Shown: positions 43,019-51,149 of the stretch, piece by piece
How positions within the stretch are numbered: position 1 is the first letter of the stretch
Layout of the letters: each line of letters begins with the position of its first letter
NCBI GenBank assembly: GCA_031276355.1
Contig: JAISNC010000059.1
Span: 1 to 52,388 of the forward strand
Source: Odoribacteraceae bacterium
GTDB lineage: Bacteria; Bacteroidota; Bacteroidia; Bacteroidales; Marinifilaceae
Length of the DNA: 52,388 nt
Direction: 5' to 3'
Program-made: the position numbers and the translations under genes
Notes under the pieces: model-generated
Databases searched by the model: none
Seen by the model: only the letters and a program-made list of their open reading frames with translations
What the model was told of the DNA's origin: nothing

Positions 43019-46000
43019 TTAAAAGCGGGCGGCGAGAGAGAGCGAGAAGCGGTGGGCAAACGGGTAGGTAGTGCCGCGCTCCCGACGGATGGTCGAGAAG
43101 CGAAAAACGTCCTCCGTTTGGGCGCTCATCGTCAGGCGATCGATGCCGGCAAGACGACGAAGGGTGGCTCCTGTCCAATCCCAGGCGATATTGACGGAGC
43201 GACACTCGAGCAACTGCTCGCGCATGACAAAGCGGGAAGTGGCTTGAGTCGTTTGGGCGTAATAGGCAAGCCCCTTGAACTTCGCCTGGTCTCCCGGCTG
43301 TTTCCAACGGTTGTAGAAGGCGCGACGGTCGGCGTTCTCGAGGGGATTCACATTCTCGACCTTGTCGACGAGCGTCTGATTGTAGATGTCGGCACCCAAG
43401 CGGTACGCGAAGATGACGTTGCAGGAGAATGGCCCGTAACGGAACATCGTGTTAAGCGTCCCCCACGCTTTCGGGTCAGCCACGCCGCACGGCACTTTAT
43501 CCTCCTCGTTCCACTCGTTGCCGAAGACGTGCGTGCCGTCCGCCTTCACCAGTACCTCGGCACCGTTGCTGGGGTCAATGCCTAAAGATTTGACGGCATA
43601 GATGGTGTTGAGCGACTGGCCCTCCTTGACGAGGAAACTCGGGGAGCTCTTGTCCATGTTATTGATCTCCCGGTTAAGCTCCTCGAGGGCATCGGAGATT
43701 TTCAGCACGGTATTCTTGTTATGCACGAGCGTCCCGCCGACCGACCAGCTGATCCCGCGCGCTTTATCTACCCACGGGAAGAGGGTAAAGCCAAGCTCGA
43801 CACCGCGGTTGCGCACCTTCCCGATGTTGCTTTTGTAGTTGAAGAAACCACTAGCCAAGGGGGTGTTGACATCGGCCAACAGGTCGTGGGTATCTTTATG
43901 ATAGAAGTCGAGGCGGAGGCGAACCCGCCGGTCGAGCACTTCGGCATCAAGGCCGATGTTCAACTGCCCGGTGGTCTCCCAGCGCAACGCGTCGTTCCCG
44001 AGAGCGATCATGTAGTAGCCGTTCCAGTGGCGATAATCCCGATCGCGATACGAGAAGGTCGTCATCGCCTGGTACGGCTTGAACTTTTGCGAACCGCTAA
44101 CGCCATACGAAAGGCGGATGCGTAGGCTATTCACGTGGTCGGCGGGGAGGAACGACTCGTGATGCAGGTTCCACCCCAGGCCAGCCGACCAAAAAGGGGC
44201 GAAACGTCGACGTGCCCCGAATTGCGACGAGGCATCGATCTTGACCGACACGTCGGCAAAATAGCGATTGTCGTAGATATAATTCACGTTCAACAACCCG
44301 CCGAGCGCCCGCGTGGTGGACTCCCCGCTGGTCGGGTTCCCGTCTTTCGAGTACGCGTTGGCCACGCCGAAGAGGTGCATTTTCTCGGCGGTGTACCCTT
44401 CCGCGTCCACGGTGTGGCTTTCCGAGCGGGCTTCCGACACGCGGTAATTCAAGCCGGCGTGCAGCACGTGTTTATCGCCAGCGGTGTAGTTGTATTCCAG
44501 GGTCACGTCCGCCTCGTAGCGGAAGAGGTAGTTGGTGCCGTACTTGTACGCCCCGCGCCGCGCAAAATTCTCGCCCGTGTACTCGGGGTGCTCGAAGGAG
44601 CTGTGCTTGGCCGAGCGGTAGACATCGGAGCGCCCCGTCTGTCGCGTCAAGGAGAGGCGCCCCTTGGCAACAAGCCCCGGGAAGATGCGCCAATCGACCG
44701 CGAGGTTATCACGAACCTGGTCGTAACTATTATCGTCGCGATAAGGCAACAGCGCGTCATAGAGCGGGTTGCCCCGAACGAGCAGCATCGGCGTTCCGCG
44801 ATTCTCCAGCAACTTCTTGAGTTTTCCATCCTCGTCGTATGGCGTGTAGTAAGGATTCAGGCGCGTGTACTGGTGGAACCCCCCGTACGGCGAGTTACCC
44901 GCCTTGTTAAAAGTCACCACCAACTCGTTGCGGAAGGTGAGATTATCGTGGATATAGTGCAGCAACATCCCCCCGGAGAAGGTCGAGCGTCGCGACGCTT
45001 TCATCGCCCCCAAGATATTGTTATAACCAAGGTGCATGGCGTAGCGGAAGGCACCGTTGCCCCCCTCCACGCGGGCGGCGTGGCGTTGCCCGGTACCCAC
45101 GCGCACGGGATACTTCAGCCAGTACGTGTCCACGCCGCGTGTCACCTCCCGCAGGCGGTCGAGATACATCTGTCGCCAATCCTGGTTCTTCATCGGGTTA
45201 CCACCCTGGTCGTACACGCCGGACAACCGTTCGAACTCCAGCTTCTCGGCCGCGTTCATCAAATCATACGACGAGAGATCGGGGATCTCCACGTTCATGT
45301 CACCCCGGTACGAGAGGCGCAGCTGTCCCTCTTCCGGCCGCTTCGTCGAGATCACCACCACGCCGTTCGCCCCGCGCGACCCGTAGAGAGCCGTCGAGCT
45401 GGCATCCTTCAACAAGGTCACCGACTCCACCAGCGAGGGATCCATGTCGAGCACCTGGCGTAAGTTCACCTCGAAACCGTCCACGATAAATAGCGGTTGA
45501 TTGACGAGCGACTGCTCTTGGCTCTCCTCCTGCAACTCCCGCATGCCCACCGACAGGCTCGTGCTTCCCCGCATCTGGATATTCGGGAGGCGGTTAGGGT
45601 CAGAGCCATACGTGTTATTTTCCAGCAGGTTAAACGCGGGATCAATATTCGCTATCTGCGTCAGGATATTCACGTTGCTGGAGCGCCGCAACTCTTCCGC
45701 CGAGATCGTCGTCACCGCCCCCGTGTAACTCTCCCGCACCCGCGTGAAGATACCGGTCACCACCACCTCGCTCATCTCCATCACCAGCTCTTTCAGTACC
45801 ACGTTAATCACCTCCTGGCCCGTCCAGGCAACTTCCTGCGCCTCCATCCCCACGCACGAGATCAACAGCACGACTGCCCCGTCACCCGCGGAGAGCACCA
45901 GCCGGAAACTCCCCTTCACGTCCGACGCGGTGCCGTCCATCGTCCCTTTCACCCGGATCGTCGCTCCCGGCACGGGCAATCCCCGTTCATCGCGGATCAC

Positions 46001-46390
46001 TCCCCGGACGATGCGCCGCTCCGGAGATTGCGTGACACGCTTCGTGATCAGGATCGTCTCCTCCTCCACCACGTAACGCAACGAGGTCGACCGCAACACC
46101 CGCTCCAGCACCTCCTCCACCGTCGCCTCTTGCACCTCCACGCTCACGCCTGTCACCGGCCGCACGTCCTCCACGTTATACAAGATATAATACCCCGACA
46201 CGCGCTGTATCTCCTTCAACACTTGCTCCAACGCCACCTCCCGCATCTTCATGCTCACTCGCTGCTGAGAGAACCCCGGCGTCGCGACCACGAACACCGG
46301 CAGCAACGTCATGCACGCGAGCAACCGCGTTGCCAATAAAATTTTCTGGTTACCCCTGTTTCGCCAGGAATTTAATTCATCCTTTTTCAT
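43019..46390 (-). CDS. SusC/RagA TonB-dependent transporter with STN domain
   Basis: This 1123-residue protein has a signal peptide ending near PGFSQQ. An STN domain (residues 45-115) follows, then a carboxypeptidase-regulatory-like domain (residues 130-215). The plug begins near EMSEVVVTGIFTRV with the segment NRLPNIQMRGSTSL. A 22-strand-type barrel fills the rest and ends LAARF. The STN domain links such receptors to FecR anti-sigma factors, and the fecR-like gene is just upstream. No glycan enzyme is nearby, so the cargo is unlikely to be a complex polysaccharide, and a peptide or iron compound is possible. Confidence 0.95.
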   Translation of the reverse strand: MKKDELNSWRNRGNQKILLATRLLACMTLLPVFVVATPGFSQQRVSMKMREVALEQVLKEIQRVSGYYILYNVEDVRPVTGVSVEVQEATVEEVLERVLRSTSLRYVVEEETILITKRVTQSPERRIVRGVIRDERGLPVPGATIRVKGTMDGTASDVKGSFRLVLSAGDGAVVLLISCVGMEAQEVAWTGQEVINVVLKELVMEMSEVVVTGIFTRVRESYTGAVTTISAEELRRSSNVNILTQIANIDPAFNLLENNTYGSDPNRLPNIQMRGSTSLSVGMRELQEESQEQSLVNQPLFIVDGFEVNLRQVLDMDPSLVESVTLLKDASSTALYGSRGANGVVVISTKRPEEGQLRLSYRGDMNVEIPDLSSYDLMNAAEKLEFERLSGVYDQGGNPMKNQDWRQMYLDRLREVTRGVDTYWLKYPVRVGTGQRHAARVEGGNGAFRYAMHLGYNNILGAMKASRRSTFSGGMLLHYIHDNLTFRNELVVTFNKAGNSPYGGFHQYTRLNPYYTPYDEDGKLKKLLENRGTPMLLVRGNPLYDALLPYRDDNSYDQVRDNLAVDWRIFPGLVAKGRLSLTRQTGRSDVYRSAKHSSFEHPEYTGENFARRGAYKYGTNYLFRYEADVTLEYNYTAGDKHVLHAGLNYRVSEARSESHTVDAEGYTAEKMHLFGVANAYSKDGNPTSGESTTRALGGLLNVNYIYDNRYFADVSVKIDASSQFGARRRFAPFWSAGLGWNLHHESFLPADHVNSLRIRLSYGVSGSQKFKPYQAMTTFSYRDRDYRHWNGYYMIALGNDALRWETTGQLNIGLDAEVLDRRVRLRLDFYHKDTHDLLADVNTPLASGFFNYKSNIGKVRNRGVELGFTLFPWVDKARGISWSVGGTLVHNKNTVLKISDALEELNREINNMDKSSPSFLVKEGQSLNTIYAVKSLGIDPSNGAEVLVKADGTHVFGNEWNEEDKVPCGVADPKAWGTLNTMFRYGPFSCNVIFAYRLGADIYNQTLVDKVENVNPLENADRRAFYNRWKQPGDQAKFKGLAYYAQTTQATSRFVMREQLLECRSVNIAWDWTGATLRRLAGIDRLTMSAQTEDVFRFSTIRRERGTTYPFAHRFSLSLAARF

Positions 46391-46486
46391 ACTTTTGTCT
46401 TGTTACTAGTTTAACTTGTCTCGATTACCGATCGACTCGAGTTTTAACTTTACCCCGGGGGGTGTTACAGCACCTCCCGGTTTTCT

Positions 46487-47653
46487 CTATTTCAACACGA
46501 TTTTCCGCCCCTCAACGGTATACTCCATGTCATACACTTGCCTCATCCGCTCCAGAAACACCGTGATCGTCGCGTACTTCGGCAGCACCCCGTAGAAAGA
46601 GGCATCACGCACCGACGACGAGGTCAGTTCGATCTCCACGTCATACCACCGCGCCAGTTTCCGGGCGATCACCTCCATCGACTCGTCGTCGAATACAAAA
46701 AGGTGCCCCGTCCAACTCGCGTAGACCGACGCGTTCACCTCCCGCACCGCGATCGCCTCTCCCCCGTTCTCCTCCACGCGCGCCTGCTGGCCGGGCAACA
46801 ACTCCACGCTCTCCCCGCCCGTTTTCCGGCTCACGCGTACCTTCCCGCTCACCAGCGTCGCCTCCACGCCCCCCTCATCCGGGTAGCCCATCACGTTAAA
46901 CGATGTTCCCAACACCTCGATCACCGTCCCCCGGACATGCACCCGGAAAGGCTCCGCGCGCCGCGCCACGTCGAAATAAGCCTCCCCCTCCAGGTAGACC
47001 TCCCGCGCCTCTCCACCGAAAGCAACCGGATAACGCAAACGACTCGCTGCATTCATCCACACCCACGTCCCGTCCGCCAGCACGAGACCGTACTCCCCTC
47101 CGCGGGCAGTAGTCAACACGTTGTACACCGGCTCCTCCCCCACCCCGGCTCCTTCCGGATACAAGATGCGCCCCGCATCGTTATGCGCCGTTGTTCCTCC
47201 CACCTCGATGGCTCCCTCCCGCGCGAGATCCACGCGCTCTCCACCTGCCACCTCCAATGTCACTTGCCCGCTGCCGGGGACCATATCGAACAACGAGACA
47301 GAGAGATGCGGGGAACGTTCCCGATTTAAATACCACCCCACCCCGGCAAGTAATAACGGGATGAAGAGCAGAGAGGCCACGCGGGCAACACGGCGGAACA
47401 CGAACGATCGCCCGCGCGACCGCCGGGCAATCTCCTTCAACACGCGCGCTCTCACGTTCTCGAGCGAACACGCCTCGTACTCGTCCAATCGCCGGTGCAG
47501 TTGTTCTCCTGCCGTCAAACGCGCGTACAATGCCCTGTGCTCGTCCCTCTCGGCCAGCCACTCCTCCAGCACGGTCTCCTCTTCCGGGGAGATGTCGCCC
47601 CGCCCGCGTGCCGCTATCAACGAGGCTATCCTGATACCACGATCTTCTTTCAT
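46487..47653 (-). CDS. FecR-family anti-sigma factor (no adjacent sigma gene)
   Basis: This 388-residue protein has an N-terminal cytoplasmic part with EEETVLEEWLAERDEHRALYARL, typical of FecR. A transmembrane helix follows near residues 87-107 (VASLLFIPLLLAGVGWYL). The periplasmic FecR domain has the signature YGLVLADGTWVWMNAASRLRYP, and the C-terminal part is DUF4974-like. It should sense the SusC receptor's STN domain and control an ECF sigma factor. The usual order is sigma, fecR, susC, but here a gene on the other strand starts 226 bp upstream with no sigma gene between. The sigma partner must be elsewhere. Confidence 0.93.
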   Translation of the reverse strand: MKEDRGIRIASLIAARGRGDISPEEETVLEEWLAERDEHRALYARLTAGEQLHRRLDEYEACSLENVRARVLKEIARRSRGRSFVFRRVARVASLLFIPLLLAGVGWYLNRERSPHLSVSLFDMVPGSGQVTLEVAGGERVDLAREGAIEVGGTTAHNDAGRILYPEGAGVGEEPVYNVLTTARGGEYGLVLADGTWVWMNAASRLRYPVAFGGEAREVYLEGEAYFDVARRAEPFRVHVRGTVIEVLGTSFNVMGYPDEGGVEATLVSGKVRVSRKTGGESVELLPGQQARVEENGGEAIAVREVNASVYASWTGHLFVFDDESMEVIARKLARWYDVEIELTSSSVRDASFYGVLPKYATITVFLERMRQVYDMEYTVEGRKIVLK

Positions 47654-47833
47654 GTCATTAAAGTTTCATAATACAAACGATTACTCCTCCCGAAAGAGTG
47701 ACACGAGAACAAGAAAAAAATCAAGATTTTTTCTGTCGCGCCCGGACCATCTGAACAGCAACGGATTTCATTGCCCGGGCGCGATTACTTTCAAAACGCG
47801 GTTACCCTATACTATAAAAACAAGATTTTCTCG

Positions 47834-47841
47834 TATCTTCG
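47834..47841 (+). promoter_or_regulatory. -7 box for the LTA-synthase-family gene (TATCTTCG)
   Basis: TATCTTCG differs from TAnnTTTG at one base and lies 38 bp before the ATG at 47880. The divergent fecR promoter must be in the same 226-bp gap, where I see no clear box for it. Confidence 0.45.
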
Positions 47842-47879
47842 CAGGCAATTTCATGTAGTAACCGGACAAAATTTTAAAC

Positions 47880-49841
47880 ATGCGAGAATTAAAATTCCTG
47901 AGACCGCTGATCTACTTCTTTGGCGCGGGCTTGTTCATCATGACTGCAAGCCGTTTGGCCCTCTTCCTTCTCTTCCGCGAGCGAATCACGCAGACAGAAG
48001 GATATCCGTACCTATTCCTCGTCGGCCTGCGTTTCGACATCATCGTGATGAGTTATCTCTCCGTGCTGCCGGCCCTGCTATCGGGGATACTGCCCGGACG
48101 CTGGTTGCCGGCCCTCGCGGGCTTCCTCCGCATATACTGCCCGGCCCTACTGATCCTTGCCCTCTTTCTTGAGCTTTCCACGCCGTCGTTCATCCATCAA
48201 TACGACACACGCCCCAACCGCCTCTTCTTGGAATACCTCATCTACCCGCGGGAAGTCATCCCCATGCTTCTCAAGGGCCGCCCCTGGAGCCTGCTCCTCG
48301 TCGGTGTCACCCTCGCGGCTGTCGTGACTCTTTTCATCAAACGGGGGAGATACCTATTCCGCATCCCGTCCGCCCGCGCCGTGACGCGGTTGCTCGTCAC
48401 CCCCTTCCTCTTCCTCGCGCTCCTCGCCGGTGCCCGCGGGAGCTTGGTATCCAAACGACCGGTGAACGCGAGCAACGCCGTCTTCTCCAATGACCAGATG
48501 ACCAACTCCATCGCCTTGAACTCCACGTACACCGTCCTCCACGCCGTTTACTCCCTCAAGCACGAGGCGAGTCCCTCCAAGATGTACGGGAAGATGGAGG
48601 AGGAGGAGGCCTACCGACGCGTAAAAAAATACATGAACGTCTCGTCCTCCCTCTTTACCGATCCTGAAATCCCGTTGCTGCACCGGCATCCCCTCCCCGC
48701 GAGCGACACCTCCACCGAACGACGACCGCGCAACGTGGTCATTTTTCTCCAGGAGAGCCTTGGTGCCGAGTTTGTCGGGTGTCTCGGGGGGATGCCCCTC
48801 ACCCCCGGTCTCGACAAGTGGAGCCAAGCGGGGTGTCTGTTCACCCGCCTCTACTGCACGGGCACGCGTAGCGTCCGGGGCATCGAGGCCGTCATCTCGG
48901 GATTCCTTCCCTCTCCCTCCGAGAGCGTCGTCAAACTTGACGGCGCACGGACGGGCTTCGCGACCATCGCACGCGTGCTGCAACGCCACGGCTATCGCAC
49001 CAGTTTCATCTACGGGGGCATGTCGAATTTTGACAACATGGGCGCTTTCTTTAACGGCAACGGTTTCGATCGCATCATCGACGAGCGCGATTTCGACACC
49101 GACGGTCGCGCCTACGCCCTGAAAGGTACCTGGGGATATTCCGACGAGGATCTCGTCCAGAAGGCTAACGACTACTTCAAAAGCCTCGGCGATGCTCCTT
49201 TCTTCTCCCTGCTCTTCTCCACCTCCAATCACGAGCCGTTCGAGTTTCCCGACGGGCGAATCGAACTGTTCGAGCAACCGAAGAACACGGTTCACAACGC
49301 CATCAAGTACGCGGATTACTGCATCGACCGTTTCCTCGAGTTGGCCAGCGGGGAGGAGTATTTCAAAAACACGATCTTCCTCATCGTGGCCGATCACAAC
49401 ACCCGCACCTATGGCAAGAACCTCGTCCCCCTGCCCAAGTTCCGTATCCCGGCGTTGCTCCTCGGCCCCGGAGTCCCTGCGGGCACGCGCCACGAGCGGC
49501 TGGCAAGCCAGATCGACCTGCCGACGACGCTGTTGGGGCTTGCCGGTATCGAGACGGAACACCCGATGCCGGGCCGCGATCTCTCTCGACCAGTGGACAC
49601 GCTTCCGGGCCGGGCATTGATGCAGTTCATGGAGATCAACGCGTTTCGCGTGGAAGAACAGGTCGTGATCTTACAGCCGGATCGCGAACCGTTGCAGTTC
49701 CGCGTCGTGAACGACTCGACGCTCCTCCCCGCGCCACTCGACCCCGAACTTGCCAGGGACGCGCTCGCGCACGTGGTCGCGGCCGAGTTCCTCTACAAGA
49801 ACAAACGTTACCGGCTGAAAGAAGAACGAGACGTGAAGTAA
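47880..49841 (+). CDS. LTA-synthase-family membrane sulfatase-fold protein
   Basis: This 653-residue protein has five N-terminal hydrophobic helices (residues 8-165). A large extracytoplasmic alkaline-phosphatase/sulfatase-fold domain (residues 275-560) follows. Conserved features are FLQESLGAEFVG, CTGTRSVRGIEA with the predicted catalytic Thr, TSNHEPF, and VADHNTRTYG with the metal-binding Asp-His. In Gram-positive bacteria the family polymerises lipoteichoic acid. In Bacteroidetes it more likely moves phosphoglycerol or phosphoethanolamine onto surface glycans or lipids, which is uncertain. It is a single gene with its own promoter. Confidence 0.92.
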   Translation: MRELKFLRPLIYFFGAGLFIMTASRLALFLLFRERITQTEGYPYLFLVGLRFDIIVMSYLSVLPALLSGILPGRWLPALAGFLRIYCPALLILALFLELSTPSFIHQYDTRPNRLFLEYLIYPREVIPMLLKGRPWSLLLVGVTLAAVVTLFIKRGRYLFRIPSARAVTRLLVTPFLFLALLAGARGSLVSKRPVNASNAVFSNDQMTNSIALNSTYTVLHAVYSLKHEASPSKMYGKMEEEEAYRRVKKYMNVSSSLFTDPEIPLLHRHPLPASDTSTERRPRNVVIFLQESLGAEFVGCLGGMPLTPGLDKWSQAGCLFTRLYCTGTRSVRGIEAVISGFLPSPSESVVKLDGARTGFATIARVLQRHGYRTSFIYGGMSNFDNMGAFFNGNGFDRIIDERDFDTDGRAYALKGTWGYSDEDLVQKANDYFKSLGDAPFFSLLFSTSNHEPFEFPDGRIELFEQPKNTVHNAIKYADYCIDRFLELASGEEYFKNTIFLIVADHNTRTYGKNLVPLPKFRIPALLLGPGVPAGTRHERLASQIDLPTTLLGLAGIETEHPMPGRDLSRPVDTLPGRALMQFMEINAFRVEEQVVILQPDREPLQFRVVNDSTLLPAPLDPELARDALAHVVAAEFLYKNKRYRLKEERDVK

Positions 49842-49944
49842 TTTTCACGTCTCCCGGGAAGATCTTCACCTGATCGTGACGGGATGGTAACGGATTCGTA
49901 ACATTTTCCGGTGACGTTCGCGACATGAATATAAAAATAAGGTT

Positions 49945-50760
49945 ATGAAGAAGATTGTACTGTTATTGAGCGTCGCTGCGGGGATATGCTCTCACGCGGA
50001 AGCCCAGAAGATCAAGGGTTCGGACACGATGCTGCCCCTCTCCCAGCGGGCGGCCGAGGTTTTCATGAAGGCGGATCCTTCCCGGACGGTCACCGTCACC
50101 GGCGGGGGAAGTGGCGTAGGTATCGCCGCGTTGATCGAGGGGACAACGGACCTGGCGCAGTCGTCACGCGGGATCAAGTTCGACGAGAAGAAGCGACTGA
50201 AGGAGAAGGGGGAAGTACTCCACGAGGTGACAGTGGCGCGGGACGCGCTGGCCGTGATCGTGCACCCGTTGAACCCGGTGAGCGAACTCACGCGCGAACA
50301 GTTAGAGGGGATTTTCACGGGAAAGATCACGAATTGGAAGGAGGTAGGAGGCGACGATCGGAAGATCATCCCTTACGCCCGCGAGACCTCCTCGGGCACG
50401 CACGAGTTTTTCAAGGAGAGCATCTTACGGAACAAGAGTTACGTGAACGGGATCATGAGCATGCCAGCCACGGGGGCCATCATGCAGTCGGTCGCACAAA
50501 CGAGAGGAGCTATCGGGTACGTGGGCCTGGCTTACCTGAACGAAGAGGTCAAGGCATTACGCGTGTCGTACGACGGCGGCAAGAAATACATCGCGCCGTC
50601 GGTGGCCGCGGCGAGAAGTGGAGCGTATCCGGTTGTCCGCCCGCTCTATTACTATTACGTGGAGCGGTCGGCGGCGAAGGCCCGCCCGTTTATTGATTAT
50701 CTCCTATCGCCTGATGGCCAGAAACTCGTGAGCGAGGTAGGGTTCGTCACGGTGGAGTAA
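49945..50760 (+). CDS. pstS: PstS-like phosphate-binding protein
   Basis: This 271-residue protein has a signal peptide (KIVLLLSVAAGICSHAEAQ). Phosphate-binding segments follow: KGSDTMLPLSQ, TGGGSGVGIAAL, AQSSRGIK and SSGTHEFFKE. The domain ends with YYYVERSAAKARPFIDYLLS, as in PstS. It binds phosphate in the periplasm for the PstCAB transporter. No pstC, pstA or pstB follows on the same strand, so it is either a lone extra copy or its partners are elsewhere. It starts 103 bp after the LTA-family gene. Confidence 0.88.
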   Translation: MKKIVLLLSVAAGICSHAEAQKIKGSDTMLPLSQRAAEVFMKADPSRTVTVTGGGSGVGIAALIEGTTDLAQSSRGIKFDEKKRLKEKGEVLHEVTVARDALAVIVHPLNPVSELTREQLEGIFTGKITNWKEVGGDDRKIIPYARETSSGTHEFFKESILRNKSYVNGIMSMPATGAIMQSVAQTRGAIGYVGLAYLNEEVKALRVSYDGGKKYIAPSVAAARSGAYPVVRPLYYYYVERSAAKARPFIDYLLSPDGQKLVSEVGFVTVE

Positions 50761-50976
50761 GCACGGGGAGGAGATTCGCCTCTCCCCCGCTACGCTCGAT
50801 TGGACTTCCACTCGACCAACGTGATGCCGCGGTACAGCAACAATCGCGGCCACGATTTCCCCGCACGCCGTGTCCAAGCACTTACCGTTGCTTGAAAATG
50901 AACTTGCATGACGAAAAATTAGCGAAACGGGTAGTCACCCGCCCCAGGGCACAGCCTTTAAACGCGACTAAAGTAT

Positions 50977-51094
50977 GTAAGTTCAATTAGTAAATGCCAC
51001 TGAAGTAAGAAAAAAAGAGGGTGTGTCAAAACGATACATTCTCTTTTCATATCGTTGCATTAGCATCCATAGGCAATTTACGAATTGAACTTAC
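50977..51094. repeat. Imperfect inverted repeat, MITE-like
   Basis: The arms 50977-50998 and 51072-51094 are near-perfect reverse complements, both built around GTAAGTTCAATT, with one mismatch and one extra base. Inside lies GAGGGTGTGTCAA (51017-51029). Its reverse complement, with one extra base, recurs outside at 51128-51141, so the inverted repeats interleave. The layout resembles a small non-autonomous transposable element or a degraded IS end, but no transposase or target duplication is visible. Confidence 0.6.
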
Positions 51095-51112
51095 GAATTT
51101 TGTACATAAAAA

Positions 51113-51141
51113 GAGGATGTGACAATGTTGACACACCCCTC
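51113..51141 (-). terminator. Hairpin terminator of the surface-protein gene
   Basis: Read leftward, GAGGGGTGTGTCAA pairs imperfectly with TTGTCACATCCTC and is followed by a T-run. It lies 8 bp past the stop codon of the gene on the right, so it ends that transcript. Confidence 0.75.
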
Positions 51142-51149
51142 CGCTTCCT

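Larger units (their letters stand above)
50761..51149. other. Gene-free region with nested inverted repeats
   Basis: No convincing open frame lies here. Just after the pstS-like gene, a GC-rich hairpin (GGGGAG at 50765 with CTCCCC at 50782) lacks a T-run. The right half holds the inverted repeat and terminator listed separately. I saw no tRNA and no clear promoter. A remnant mobile element is possible. Confidence 0.6.

Noticed and set aside
50761..50976. A tRNA or other stable RNA after the pstS-like gene
   Set aside because: I found no cloverleaf or T-arm pattern, only a short GC-rich hairpin without a T-run.
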